Source: Micromonospora ferruginea
GTDB taxonomy: Bacteria > Actinomycetota > Actinomycetes > Mycobacteriales > Micromonosporaceae
Length of the DNA: 64,000 nucleotides
Direction of reading: 5' to 3'
NCBI RefSeq assembly: GCF_013694245.2
Contig: NZ_CP059322.2
Coordinates: forward strand, 3,231,001 to 3,295,000
A program made the position numbers and the translations under genes. Shown piece by piece: positions 1 through 8,073 of the stretch. Under the pieces are notes generated by a model. That model saw only the letters and a list, made by a program, of their open reading frames with translations, had not been told where the DNA came from and searched no databases. The stretch's first letter is position 1; each line of letters starts with the position of its first letter.

Positions 1-837
1 CCGGGCGGCCTCGACCAGCACGTCGACCCGGGTGGAGAGCGCGCCGGCGGCGGGTGGCACCGCCTCCACCGCCTCGGTGGTGGCGAGCGCGACGACCGGC
101 ATGCCGATGGTCATCGCCTCGACGAGGCTGAGCCCGAGCGACGTCCACCGGCACAGGTGCAGGTAGGCGCGCCGCCTGCCCAGCTCGGCGTGCATGGCGT
201 GCTGGGGTACGTCGTCGTGGCTGGTCAGCCGCTCCTCGGGCAACCCCAGGTGGGCGGCGAGCCCGGCCACCTTCATGCCGTAGACGTCCAGCGGGGCCAC
301 CGCGGCGAACCGGGCGAGCAGGTCAGTGCCGGTGACCCGCCAGCGGCGTACCGGCTCGTTGACGACCACGGCCAGGCGGTCCAGTTCGCCGGTCCACTCG
401 ACCGCCGGGGCGACCACGCCGTGTTCCACCACGGTGGTGCGGGTGCCGCCGTTGTCCCAGAACAGCTCGTTGAAGTGCGTGACGTGGGTGAGGAGCAGGT
501 CGTCACGGTCGGCCATCGGGTGGCGGGTGTTCGGCACCTCGCCCTTGGGGGTGTTGTGCTCGACGTAGATCGCCGGCACGTCCCGGCCCACCCGGCGGCC
601 CAGCCACTCGCCGGCCAGGTCGAACTCCTCGGGTCGTTGCAGGATCACCAGGTCGACGTCGGCGCGGGCCAGGTCCTGCGGGGTCACCTCGACGGCGTTG
701 TCCGGCCACGGGTAGGTGCGCGCCCGCCCCAGGCCGTACGGACCCCGGTCCGGGGTGACCGGCACCAGGTAGCGGTGTTTGCCGTGCACGAAGGACGTCG
801 TCCAGGAGCCGTGCACGTGCCAGAGCAGGATGTTCAT
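1..837 (-). CDS. GT4-type glycosyltransferase, 3' end cut by window edge
   Basis: The first 279 residues of a GT-B fold glycosyltransferase are visible; the C-terminus lies outside the window. The N-terminus (MNILLWHVHGSW) and the stretch GLSLVEAMTIGMPVVAL, the usual E-containing donor-sugar loop of family 4 enzymes, support the call. The ATG at 837 overlaps the stop of the upstream gene in an ATGA at 834-837, so the two are probably translationally coupled. The partner is a phosphatase/heptosyltransferase fusion, which suggests a shared role in building a cell-surface or secondary-metabolite glycan. The acceptor cannot be read from the sequence. Confidence 0.85.
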   Translation of the reverse strand, partial: MNILLWHVHGSWTTSFVHGKHRYLVPVTPDRGPYGLGRARTYPWPDNAVEVTPQDLARADVDLVILQRPEEFDLAGEWLGRRVGRDVPAIYVEHNTPKGEVPNTRHPMADRDDLLLTHVTHFNELFWDNGGTRTTVVEHGVVAPAVEWTGELDRLAVVVNEPVRRWRVTGTDLLARFAAVAPLDVYGMKVAGLAAHLGLPEERLTSHDDVPQHAMHAELGRRRAYLHLCRWTSLGLSLVEAMTIGMPVVALATTEAVEAVPPAAGALSTRVDVLVEAAR

Positions 838-2471
838 GCGGCCACCCCGAGCAGTCGCAACGCCTCCAGCACCCGGCCCGGTTCCACCGCGGACAGGCAC
901 GGATGGCCGGGCACCGGGCAGGTGGTGGCGCGGGTGTCCCGGCAGGGCGCGGCGGCGTCGCCGAGGCGGACCGTGGGCACCCGGTAGGGCCCCCACTGGC
1001 CGAACGGGACGGTGGGGGCGAACAGGCTGACCACCGGCACGCCCAGCGCGGCGGCCAGGTGCGCCGGGCCGGTGTTGCCGACCACCAGCGCCCCGGCCCG
1101 GGCGATCACCGCCGCCAGCTCGTCCAGCCCGGTCCGTCCACCCAGGTCGGTGCCGCCCGCGGCGGCGACCCGGGCGGTCAGCTCGCGCTCGTCCGGCCCG
1201 CCGGTGACCACCACCCGGTGGCCGGCGGCGGAGAGCACCCGGACCACCCGGGTGGCCAGCTCGACCGGGCAGGCGCGGGTCTCCACCGAGGACCCCGGGT
1301 GCAGCACCACGTAGCCGGGCGGTCCGGCGGCGGCCGGGACCGGCGGCAGGCGGTCGGTGCGCAGTCGTAGCCCCGGCTCGTCGTCGGGCGGCAGCGGATA
1401 GCCGGCGGCGGCGGCGAGGGAGAGGGCGCGCTCGGGTTCGGGTACGCCGACGGGAACGCGGTGGCGGGTGTCGAGCAGGGCGCCGGGGTAGTCGTCGCTG
1501 ATGGCGCTGATCCGGGGTACGCCGGCGAGCCGGAGCAGCAGGGCCAGCGGCAACGGTGACTGGTGGAACGAGGTGAAGACGACCGCCTCGTCGGCGCGCA
1601 CGGCGGCGAGCCGCTCGGTGAGGGCGCGCATGTCGTGCGGGTCGACCGGCGGGGCGGGGGCGTCGATCCAGGGCAGCGGGCATTCGATGATCTCGTCGAC
1701 ACCGGGCAGCAGGTCGGCGGCGGCACGGCCGCGGGGGCCGCAGAGCAGCACGACCCGGTCCGCGCCGGCCGCGACGGCCCGGATCCCGGGGCCGGTGACC
1801 AGCACGTCGCCGGCCGCGTCGCTGCGTACCACGAGCACCGTGCCCCGGCCGGGTCGACGGGCGGTCCGCGGCCCCTCCACCAGCCGCATCCGGGCCAGGA
1901 TGGTGTCGACCGCGTCGGGCAGGTCGGCGGCGACGGTCGGCGCGGCGGCCACCTCGGCGTCGCGGGTGGCCGGCGTGGGCACCATGACGGCGGCGGCGCC
2001 GGCCGCCGCGGCGGCGGCCATGTCGGCGCCGATGTCGCCGACCAGCACGCAGCGGCTCGCCGTGGTGCCGAGCGCCCGGGCGGCGGCGTGCACCATGCCC
2101 GGGGCCGGCTTGCGGCAGGCGCACCGGTCCGGCTCCGCGTGCGGGCAGATCTGCCAGTTGTCGAACGGTCCGAGCAGCTCCTCCACCCGGGCGTTGACCC
2201 GGCGCAGGTCGTGCGCGGTGAAACAGCCGCGGGCCAGCCCGGACTGGTTGGTCACCACGGCCAGCCGCAGCCCGGCCGCGCGCAGCCGGTCCAGCGCCTC
2301 CCGGGCGCCCGGCACCGGCCGGACCTTCTCCGGGTCGCCGTTGTAGGGGACGTCCTCCACCAGCGTGCCGTCCCGGTCGAGCAGCACCGCCTCGTACAGG
2401 CCGCGCGGGACGCCGCCAACCGGGTAAACCCCGGCTGACCTGCACTGATCCCGCTCGTGGTCCCGTCGCAC
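834..2471 (-). CDS. Fused GmhB-like HAD phosphatase and GT9 heptosyltransferase-like protein
   Basis: Two domains are fused. Residues about 27-200 are a HAD-IIIA phosphatase like heptose-bisphosphate phosphatase GmhB: LLDRDGT carries the nucleophile Asp, TNQSG is motif II, a CPH...CACRKP stretch matches the GmhB zinc loop, and GDIGAD is motif IV. Residues about 210-545 resemble ADP-heptose glycosyltransferases (GT9), with NTGPAHLAAALGVPVVSLF near the end. Inference: heptose-phosphate dephosphorylation and heptosyl transfer in one chain. The start is uncertain. GTG at 2471 is used here; TTG at 2510 and GTG at 2387 (just before the catalytic loop) are alternatives, and none has a convincing ribosome site. 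Confidence 0.85.
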   Translation of the reverse strand: MRRDHERDQCRSAGVYPVGGVPRGLYEAVLLDRDGTLVEDVPYNGDPEKVRPVPGAREALDRLRAAGLRLAVVTNQSGLARGCFTAHDLRRVNARVEELLGPFDNWQICPHAEPDRCACRKPAPGMVHAAARALGTTASRCVLVGDIGADMAAAAAAGAAAVMVPTPATRDAEVAAAPTVAADLPDAVDTILARMRLVEGPRTARRPGRGTVLVVRSDAAGDVLVTGPGIRAVAAGADRVVLLCGPRGRAAADLLPGVDEIIECPLPWIDAPAPPVDPHDMRALTERLAAVRADEAVVFTSFHQSPLPLALLLRLAGVPRISAISDDYPGALLDTRHRVPVGVPEPERALSLAAAAGYPLPPDDEPGLRLRTDRLPPVPAAAGPPGYVVLHPGSSVETRACPVELATRVVRVLSAAGHRVVVTGGPDERELTARVAAAGGTDLGGRTGLDELAAVIARAGALVVGNTGPAHLAAALGVPVVSLFAPTVPFGQWGPYRVPTVRLGDAAAPCRDTRATTCPVPGHPCLSAVEPGRVLEALRLLGVAA

Positions 2472-2551
2472 GGGCGGCGGGTTCCCGACCCCCCGAGGAG
2501 TAAACGTCAACTTCGGATACCCGCCGACCCGGAGAAGCTAACCCGGCCGTT

Positions 2552-2576
2552 GTTAGCGGGAGCCTCGGCGGGGTAC
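2552..2576 (+). promoter_or_regulatory. SigB/SigF-type promoter, leaderless layout
   Basis: GTTA (2552-2555), a 15-base spacer and GGGTAC (2571-2576) fit the actinobacterial SigB/SigF consensus (GNNT/GTTT, N14-16, GGGTAC/T). The GTG of the next gene follows after nine bases, so transcription would begin at or next to the start codon. Confidence 0.55.
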
Positions 2577-2585
2577 CGAACTTTC

Positions 2586-3032
2586 GTGGCGGTTGTGGAG
2601 AAAGTGATCGACGCGTCCCCGGAGCGGGTCTTCGAGGTGCTGGCCGACGGGTGGACCTACAGCGACTGGGTGGTGGGCACCGCGCACGTGCGCGACGTGG
2701 ACGACGCCTGGCCGCGGGTGGGCAGCCGGCTGCACCATCGGGCCGGTCCGTGGCCGCTCTCGCTCCAGGACGCCTCCACCGTGCTGGAGTGCCGGGCGCC
2801 GGAGCGACTCGTGCTGCGCGCCGGGCTCTGGCCGGCCGGCGAGGCGATCGTGGCGTTCGTCCTGGAACGGCTGCCGGACGGCCGGACCCGGGTGACCATC
2901 GGCGAGGACTTCGCGGCCGGACCGCTGCGCTGGGTCCGCACCAAGCTGAACGACCTGGTGCTGCATCTGCGTAACAAGGAGACGCTGGCCCGGCTGTCGG
3001 ACATCGCGACCCGACAGCAGCCGGACCGGTGA
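2586..3032 (+). CDS. SRPBCC (START-like) family protein
   Basis: A 148-residue single-domain protein of the SRPBCC/polyketide-cyclase superfamily, a helix-grip fold that binds hydrophobic ligands. It opens with MAVVEKVIDASPERVFEVLA, the usual first strand and helix of this fold, and the length fits one domain. GTG 2586 is chosen because upstream codons in this frame do not look like protein and a SigB-type -10 ends nine bases before it. The ligand is unknown. A second SRPBCC protein lies at 9544. Stress-linked expression is inferred from the promoter only. Confidence 0.8.
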   Translation: MAVVEKVIDASPERVFEVLADGWTYSDWVVGTAHVRDVDDAWPRVGSRLHHRAGPWPLSLQDASTVLECRAPERLVLRAGLWPAGEAIVAFVLERLPDGRTRVTIGEDFAAGPLRWVRTKLNDLVLHLRNKETLARLSDIATRQQPDR

Positions 3033-3120
3033 GTGGGCCGCTCCCGGGGCGTCACTGCGAACCCTGCGAAGCGGACTGGCTACCCTCTCAGGTGAACCTG
3101 TCGGCCGACCGAGGAAGTCC

Positions 3121-3891
3121 GTGATGATCCAACCCGTGCAGTTGCCCTCCCCGTGGGCGGACGCGCGCCTGACCGTCGTCGTTCCGACCTACAACGAGGC
3201 GGGCAACCTCCCGGTGGTGGTCGAGCGCCTCCTCGCGCTGCCGCTGCCGGGGTTGAAGGTGCTCGTCGCGGACGACAACTCCCCCGACGGCACCGGCGAG
3301 GTCGCCGACAAGCTGGCCATCGAGCACCCGGACCGGGTGCTGGTGGTGCACCGCCCCGGCAAGGAGGGCCTCGGCCGGGCGTACGTGGACGGCATCGGCC
3401 GCGCGATCGAGGACGGCGCGGAGTTCGTCGCCCAGATGGACGCCGACCTGTCGCACCCGCCGGAGGCGCTGCCCGGCATGCTCGGCGCCCTGCTCTCCAC
3501 CCAGGCGTCCGTGGTCATCGGCTCCCGCTACGTGCCCGGCGGGGAGCTGGACGAGAACTGGCCGCTCTACCGCCGTGCGCTCAGCGGCTGGGCCAACCTC
3601 TACGTGCACACGCTGCTGCGGGTGCGGATCCGCGACCTGACCGCCGGCTTCAAGATCTGGCGCGCCGACGCCCTGCGCGACATCGGGCTGGACCGGGTGC
3701 AGTCCAACGGCTACAGCTTCCAGGTGGAGATGCACTACCTCGCCACCAAGCTGGGCCACACCATCCTGGAGGTGCCGATCCGCTTCGAGGAGCGCCGCGA
3801 CGGCGACTCGAAGATGACCACCGCCACCAAGATCGAGAGTGCGCTGATGCCGTTCAAGCTGCGCACCCGGCACCGCAACCTCGACTCCTGA
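3121..3891 (+). CDS. Polyprenol monophosphomannose synthase (GT2, Dpm1-like)
   Basis: This 256-residue GT2 enzyme would transfer mannose from GDP-mannose to polyprenyl phosphate at the inner membrane face, supplying lipid-linked mannose for protein O-mannosylation and lipoglycans. Seen: VVVPTYNEAGNLP at the N-terminus, DDNSPDGTG, the catalytic DADLSHPPE and the SRYVPGG loop. It has no C-terminal membrane domain, as in the stand-alone synthase of actinobacteria. GTG 3121 is directly followed by an ATG, with GAGGAAG upstream as a ribosome site. A strong hairpin terminator follows at 3919. Confidence 0.92.
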   Translation: MMIQPVQLPSPWADARLTVVVPTYNEAGNLPVVVERLLALPLPGLKVLVADDNSPDGTGEVADKLAIEHPDRVLVVHRPGKEGLGRAYVDGIGRAIEDGAEFVAQMDADLSHPPEALPGMLGALLSTQASVVIGSRYVPGGELDENWPLYRRALSGWANLYVHTLLRVRIRDLTAGFKIWRADALRDIGLDRVQSNGYSFQVEMHYLATKLGHTILEVPIRFEERRDGDSKMTTATKIESALMPFKLRTRHRNLDS

Positions 3892-3918
3892 CCCAGGCCA
3901 CGGCCACCCGTCGCACTC

Positions 3919-3953
3919 ATCACGCTGCGTCATTCTGACGCAGCGTGATTTTG
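3919..3953 (+). terminator. Intrinsic terminator after the Dpm1-like gene
   Basis: A perfect 14-bp inverted repeat (3919-3932 and 3936-3949) with a three-base loop is followed by TTTTG, 28 bases past the stop codon. Confidence 0.8.
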
Positions 3954-3977
3954 CGTTCCGCCCGGCTTCACCCCCGC

Positions 3978-4112
3978 CGCCGCCTTTGCTCTGCAGCCAT
4001 CGGCGCAGCACCAACCTGAGCTGCGACGACGAAAATCGGCCATCGGGCGGCCAGCCGGGCCGTCGGCACCCTGAGTTACCGCTGCGTCCATGGCTGCAGA
4101 GCAAAGGCGGCG
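3978..4112. repeat. 23-bp perfect inverted repeat with 89-base centre
   Basis: Arms 3978-4000 and 4090-4112 are perfect reverse complements (CGCCGCCTTTGC...GCAAAGGCGGCG outer ends). Pairing continues imperfectly for about nine more bases inward (CGGCGCAGC against GGACGCAGC). The size fits a MITE-like or REP-like hairpin, but no flanking target duplication was found. Confidence 0.75.
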
Positions 4113-4367
4113 AGGAGGTCTACCTCCGGCACGGCGGGCAGTCACCCTGAGCTACCGGGTTGCGGCGATTGCCGGGCACCCGTGCGCATCGCCTTCCCCC
4201 TGGAGGCCGGGTAACCGGCACCGGTCGTCCGCCGTGGTCGCCGTCCGCCGCGCGGCGGCCCGCCGTCGAAGCCGACGGCGGGCCGGCACACGCCAGCGGC
4301 GGCGACAGCGGCGACAGACGGTGCTGCGCGGGCAGGTGGCCGGGCACCGAGCCCAGACCTCGGCGCG

Positions 4368-5960
4368 TCAGGGGTAGACGGCGCGGTGGGCGGCGGCGAC
4401 GGCGCGGGCGTACATCTCGCCGGTGAGCGCCCGGTCGCGGGCCAGCGCGGCGCGGGCGGCGTTCGCGCCCGGCGCGCCGTGCACGCCACCGCCCGGGTGG
4501 GCCGAGGCGCTGGCCAGGTAGAGCCGGTCCACCGGGGTGTCGGCACGGCCCAGACCGGGGATCGGCCGCAGGAACAACTGCTGGTAGGCCGCCGCGGTGC
4601 CGCCGCCCAATGCGCCGCCCACCAGGCTCGGCTCGGCGGCCTCGAGGTCGGCCGGACCGGCCACGTGCCGCCCGACGACCGACGCGCGGAAGCCCGGCGC
4701 GGCGGCCTCCAGCACCTCCTCCATCCGCTCCACGTGCCCGGCGACGTCCTCGGCCCGCCAGTGCCGGCGGAACGGCAGGTGGGTGTAGGACCAGAGCGAC
4801 TCGGTGCCCGGCGGCGAGTGGCTCGGGTCGGCCACCGTCATCTGCCCGACCAGCAGGAACGGGTCACGCGGCACCTCGCCCCGGGCCAGCGCCGCCGCGT
4901 ACGTGGTGAGGCCGTCGAGGTCCGCGCCGAGGTGCACGGTGCCGGCGCCGGCCAGGTCGCGGTTGCGCCACGGCATCGGCGCCGACAGCGCCCAGTCGAC
5001 CTTGAGCGTGGAGCCGTCCCACCGGAAGTGCGCCAGGTCCTCGACCAGCCGGGGCGGCAACACGTGAGCGCCGACCAGGTCGAGGTAGAGCGCCGGGGCG
5101 GGAACGTCGGCGAGCACCGCCCGGCGGGCCCGCCAGTCGGTGCCGTCAGCGGTCCGTACGCCCATGGCGCGGCCCCGGGCGGTGAGCACCCGCTCGACCC
5201 GGGCCTCGTACTCGATCCGGCCGCCGCGCTCGACCAGCCGGGCCACCAGCGCGTCGGTGATCCGCTGCGCGCCGCCCACCGGCACCGGCCAGCCGACCTG
5301 CTGGCCGAGCATGGCGAGCAGCCAGCCGTACACCCCGGAGCCGGCCTCCTCCGGGGACAGGTCGGTGTGCAGGGCGCAGCCGGCCAGCAACGCCGGCCCG
5401 CCCTCGCCGTCGAAGAGTTCGGCGCCGAGCTTGCGCACCGGAAGCACCAGCCGGCGGGCCAGCCGCAGCGCGCCGGCCACCCGGAGCCTCCGCAGCAGGC
5501 CCAGCCCGCCACGGACCGGCGGGAACGGGCTGGTGATGGCGTCCAGCATCGGCTCGGCCACCTGGATCCAGTCCGCGTACGCGTGCCGCCAGCGCTCCCC
5601 GTCGCCCGGGGCGAACGCCTCCAGCGACGCGGCGGTGACGTCCAGGTCACGGTTGACCACCGCGGCGCGACCGTCCGGCAGCAGGTGGGCCAGCACGTCG
5701 GACGCGTGCGTCCAGGACAGGCCGTGCCGTTCCAGGCGCAGGCCGTTCAGCACCGGGGAGGCGAAGCCGAGCGGATAGAAGGAGCTGTAGAGGTCGCTGA
5801 GGTAGCCCGGCGCGGTCACCTGCGCGGAGCGCACCGCCCCGCCCGGCGCCCCGGTGGCCTCCAGCACGAGCACGTCCCACCCCGCGTCGGCCAGCAGGTT
5901 CGCCGCCACCAGCCCGTTGTGCCCGGCCCCGATGACGACCGCGTCGGCGGTGGAAATCAT
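4368..5960 (-). CDS. Phytoene-desaturase-like FAD-dependent oxidoreductase
   Basis: A 530-residue FAD enzyme of the phytoene dehydrogenase/amine oxidase superfamily. Residues 9-27 carry the Rossmann motif VIGAGHNGLVAANLLADAG, followed by the E of VLVLEATGAPGG that binds the ribose. The C-terminal second dinucleotide-side motif lies near HPGGGVHGAPGANAARAAL. No carotenoid genes lie nearby, so a carotenoid substrate should not be assumed; many actinobacterial members have unknown substrates. It is divergent from the aldehyde dehydrogenase at 6031. Confidence 0.85.
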   Translation of the reverse strand: MISTADAVVIGAGHNGLVAANLLADAGWDVLVLEATGAPGGAVRSAQVTAPGYLSDLYSSFYPLGFASPVLNGLRLERHGLSWTHASDVLAHLLPDGRAAVVNRDLDVTAASLEAFAPGDGERWRHAYADWIQVAEPMLDAITSPFPPVRGGLGLLRRLRVAGALRLARRLVLPVRKLGAELFDGEGGPALLAGCALHTDLSPEEAGSGVYGWLLAMLGQQVGWPVPVGGAQRITDALVARLVERGGRIEYEARVERVLTARGRAMGVRTADGTDWRARRAVLADVPAPALYLDLVGAHVLPPRLVEDLAHFRWDGSTLKVDWALSAPMPWRNRDLAGAGTVHLGADLDGLTTYAAALARGEVPRDPFLLVGQMTVADPSHSPPGTESLWSYTHLPFRRHWRAEDVAGHVERMEEVLEAAAPGFRASVVGRHVAGPADLEAAEPSLVGGALGGGTAAAYQQLFLRPIPGLGRADTPVDRLYLASASAHPGGGVHGAPGANAARAALARDRALTGEMYARAVAAAHRAVYP

Positions 5961-5997
5961 CCGATCCGCCTACCCGGCCGCTCACCGGGCGAAACGC

Positions 5998-6022
5998 GTT
6001 TGCCTCGCTCGAACCGGGGCAA
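5998..6022 (+). promoter_or_regulatory. SigB/SigF-like promoter variant
   Basis: GTTT (5998-6001), 15-base spacer, GGGCAA (6017-6022), then eight bases to the ATG at 6031. The -10 has C in place of T, so it is weaker than the 2552 and 10057 sites. Confidence 0.35.
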
Positions 6023-6030
6023 GCACGGGC

Positions 6031-7467
6031 ATGTACACGGTTGCGCAGCTCATGGGTGGGGTGTGGGGCGCCGGGGGCGAGGGCGGCGAACTGGTCGTGC
6101 ACGACCCGGCCGACGGGACGCCCGTCACCCGGGCGCCGGTCGCCACCGCGGACGAGGTGGCCAAGGCGGTGGAGGCGGCCCGGGAGGCGGCGGCGGAATG
6201 GGCGGCGACCGCCCCGGCGGAGCGGGCCGCGGCGCTGCACCGGGCGGCGGACGCGGTCGAGGCCGCCGCCGAGGAGCTGGCCCGGGCGACCACCGCGGAG
6301 ATGGGCAAGCCGCTCGACGACGCCCGGGGCGGCGTGGCGGCGGGCGTGGGCACGCTGCGGCAGTACGCCGAACTGGCCCCGGTGCGCGGCGGCCGGACGT
6401 TGCACGGCGGCCACGACGCGCTGGACTTCATGACGCCCGAGCCGCGCGGGGTGGTCGCCGCGATCACCCCGTGGAACGACCCGGTGGCGGTCTCCTGCGG
6501 CCTGCTCGGCGCGGCGCTGGTGACCGGCAACGTGGTGCTGCACAAGCCGAGCGAACGCGCCCCGGCCACCGGCTGGCTGCTGGCCCGGGCGCTGGACTCG
6601 GCGTTGCCGGCCGGTGTGCTGTCGCTGCTGACCGGCGGTGGCGAGGTGGGCGCGGCGCTGGCCGGTCAGGACGGGCTGGACGTGGTGGCGCACGTCGGTT
6701 CCACCGCCACCGGCCGGGCGATCGCCGTCGCCGGCGCCCGCACCGGCGCGAAGGTGCTGCTGGAGAACGGCGGCAGCGACCCGCTGCTGGTGGATGCCGG
6801 CGTCGACCCGGTCTGGGCGGCCGAGCAGGCGGCGACCGGCTGCTTCGCCAACGCCGGGCAGATCTGCGTCGCGGTGGAGCGCGTCTACGTGCACCGCGAC
6901 GTCGCCGGGGACTTCGTCGACGCGCTGGTGGCCCGCGCCGAGGCGCTCGTCGTCGGCGCCGGCGCCGACCCGGACACGCAGCTCGGTCCGCTGGTCGACC
7001 GGCGGCACCGGGACCACGTGCACGGGCAGGTCACCGCCGCGGTGGCGCAGGGCGCCCGGGTACGCGCCGGCGGCGCGCTGCCGGACGGGCCGGGCGCGTT
7101 CTACCCGGCCACCGTGGTCGAGGGCTGCCGCCACGAGATGGTGCTGGTGCGCGAGGAGACGTTCGGCCCGGTCGCCCCGGTGGTGGTGGTCGACTCGTTC
7201 GACGAGGGCCTGCGCTGCGCCGCCGACTCCCCCTACGGCCTGGCCGCCACCGTGCTGACCGGCTCGATGAGTCACGCCCAGCGGGCCTGGCGGGAGCTGC
7301 CGGTCGGGACCGTGAAGATCAACTCCGTGTTCGGCGGCGCGCCGGGCGGGGCCGCGCAGCCACGCCGGGGCAGCGGCCAGGGCTTCGGGTACGGCCCGGA
7401 GCTGCTCGACGAGTTCCGCACCGTGAAGGCGGTGCACCTGGAGGCGCCGGGCGGCGGCCACTGGTGA
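6031..7467 (+). CDS. NAD(P)-dependent aldehyde dehydrogenase
   Basis: A 478-residue aldehyde dehydrogenase oxidising an aldehyde to an acid with NAD(P). E245 (LLENGGSDP) is the general base and C279 (CFANAGQIC) the nucleophile; TPWNDP and HKPSERAP line the cofactor site. It is closest in style to semialdehyde/betaine-type enzymes, but the substrate cannot be set. ATG 6031 is chosen because a SigB-like -10 ends eight bases upstream; ATG 6052 is an alternative. It ends at a strong bidirectional terminator. Confidence 0.88.
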   Translation: MYTVAQLMGGVWGAGGEGGELVVHDPADGTPVTRAPVATADEVAKAVEAAREAAAEWAATAPAERAAALHRAADAVEAAAEELARATTAEMGKPLDDARGGVAAGVGTLRQYAELAPVRGGRTLHGGHDALDFMTPEPRGVVAAITPWNDPVAVSCGLLGAALVTGNVVLHKPSERAPATGWLLARALDSALPAGVLSLLTGGGEVGAALAGQDGLDVVAHVGSTATGRAIAVAGARTGAKVLLENGGSDPLLVDAGVDPVWAAEQAATGCFANAGQICVAVERVYVHRDVAGDFVDALVARAEALVVGAGADPDTQLGPLVDRRHRDHVHGQVTAAVAQGARVRAGGALPDGPGAFYPATVVEGCRHEMVLVREETFGPVAPVVVVDSFDEGLRCAADSPYGLAATVLTGSMSHAQRAWRELPVGTVKINSVFGGAPGGAAQPRRGSGQGFGYGPELLDEFRTVKAVHLEAPGGGHW

Positions 7468-7474
7468 GACGCAC

Positions 7475-7507
7475 ACGAGCCCGGGACCGTGACGGTCCCG
7501 GGCTCGT
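7475..7507. terminator. Bidirectional terminator between convergent genes
   Basis: A perfect 14-bp stem (ACGAGCCCGGGACC at 7475-7488 against 7494-7507) with a five-base loop lies between the aldehyde dehydrogenase stop and the ChaB-family stop. Confidence 0.8.
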
Positions 7508-7524
7508 CGTCGTACCGTCGCGGG

Positions 7525-7929
7525 TCAGCGACCGCCGCGGGCCTTGCGGGTGGCGTTGTCGTTCGCCTTCTCGATCGCCTTCACCAGCTCCGGCTTGGTC
7601 ATCCGGGAGCGGCCCCGCACGTCCAGCTTCTTCGCCACCTCCATCAGGTGGTCCTTGGTGGCGTTGGCGTCGACGCCGCCCGCGGTCGGCGCGCGTCGCG
7701 CCGGTCCGCCGCCGGCCGCCTGCCTGTCGCTCGGCCCCTTGCGACCCTTGGCCTCCCAGTGGTCGCCGACCTTCTCGTAGCCGTGCTTGACCGCGGCGAA
7801 GGCGGCGCGGTGCGCGCGCTCGCCCTCGCCGTACGTCTCGACCGCCGAGTCGTGCGTCTTCTCCCAGGTCCGCTGCGCCTTGGCCGGGGAACGTTTCAAC
7901 GTGCTGGGGAGCACCTCGCGCCCGGGCAT
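7525..7929 (-). CDS. ChaB-family protein with C-terminal Rho N-terminal-like domain
   Basis: This 134-residue basic protein has a ChaB-like first part (PSTLKRSPAKAQRTWEKTH; A-AFAAVKHGYEKVGDHW) and a C-terminal helix-extended-loop-helix like the Rho N-terminal/SAP fold (ATKDHLMEVAKKLDVRGRS, MTKPELVKAI), joined by a Gly/Ala/Pro linker. ChaB is named for a cation-transport regulator, but in actinobacteria the pairing with a Rho-N domain suggests nucleic-acid binding; the role is unproven. ATG 7929 has GGAGG at a good distance, better than GTG 7938. A SigB-like promoter lies at 7966-7991. Confidence 0.85.
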   Translation of the reverse strand: MPGREVLPSTLKRSPAKAQRTWEKTHDSAVETYGEGERAHRAAFAAVKHGYEKVGDHWEAKGRKGPSDRQAAGGGPARRAPTAGGVDANATKDHLMEVAKKLDVRGRSRMTKPELVKAIEKANDNATRKARGGR

Positions 7930-7965
7930 CTCGTCCACCTCCGTCTCGATCGGGTGTCAGTTGTC

Positions 7966-7991
7966 GTTCCCGCCCGCTCCCGGGGCAAACC
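7966..7991 (-). promoter_or_regulatory. SigB/SigF-like promoter of the ChaB-family gene
   Basis: On the minus strand GGTTT (7991-7987), a 15-base spacer and GGGAAC (7971-7966) precede the gene, with a leader that carries GGAGG. Confidence 0.45.
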
Positions 7992-7998
7992 GGTGCGC

Positions 7999-8025
7999 GG
8001 TTTGTCGATTTCCGCCGTGGGGTAC
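7999..8025 (+). promoter_or_regulatory. SigB/SigF-type promoter of the YihY-family gene
   Basis: GGTTT (7999-8003), a 16-base spacer and GGGTAC (8020-8025) match the mycobacterial/streptomycete SigF-SigB consensus. The promoter is divergent from the 7966-7991 site, with only a few bases between the two -35 elements. Confidence 0.6.
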
Positions 8026-8073
8026 CGCCCGGCCACGCCCCGGTGGCGCACCCGGCGCGTGGAGGAGGCGGTC

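Larger units (their letters stand above)
3892..4367. other. 476-base intergenic region, no credible gene
   Basis: The region holds the terminator at 3919 and a long inverted repeat (3978-4112). Short open frames here look like neither a protein family nor host codon use. CCTGAG-containing segments recur near 4012, 4068 and 4147, so the tract may be decayed repeat DNA. Confidence 0.6.

Noticed and set aside
4386..7790. A plus-strand open frame of over 1,100 codons
   Set aside because: It is antisense to the phytoene-desaturase-like gene and out of frame with the aldehyde dehydrogenase; its composition (Gly/Arg/Ala) is that of a G+C-rich shadow.
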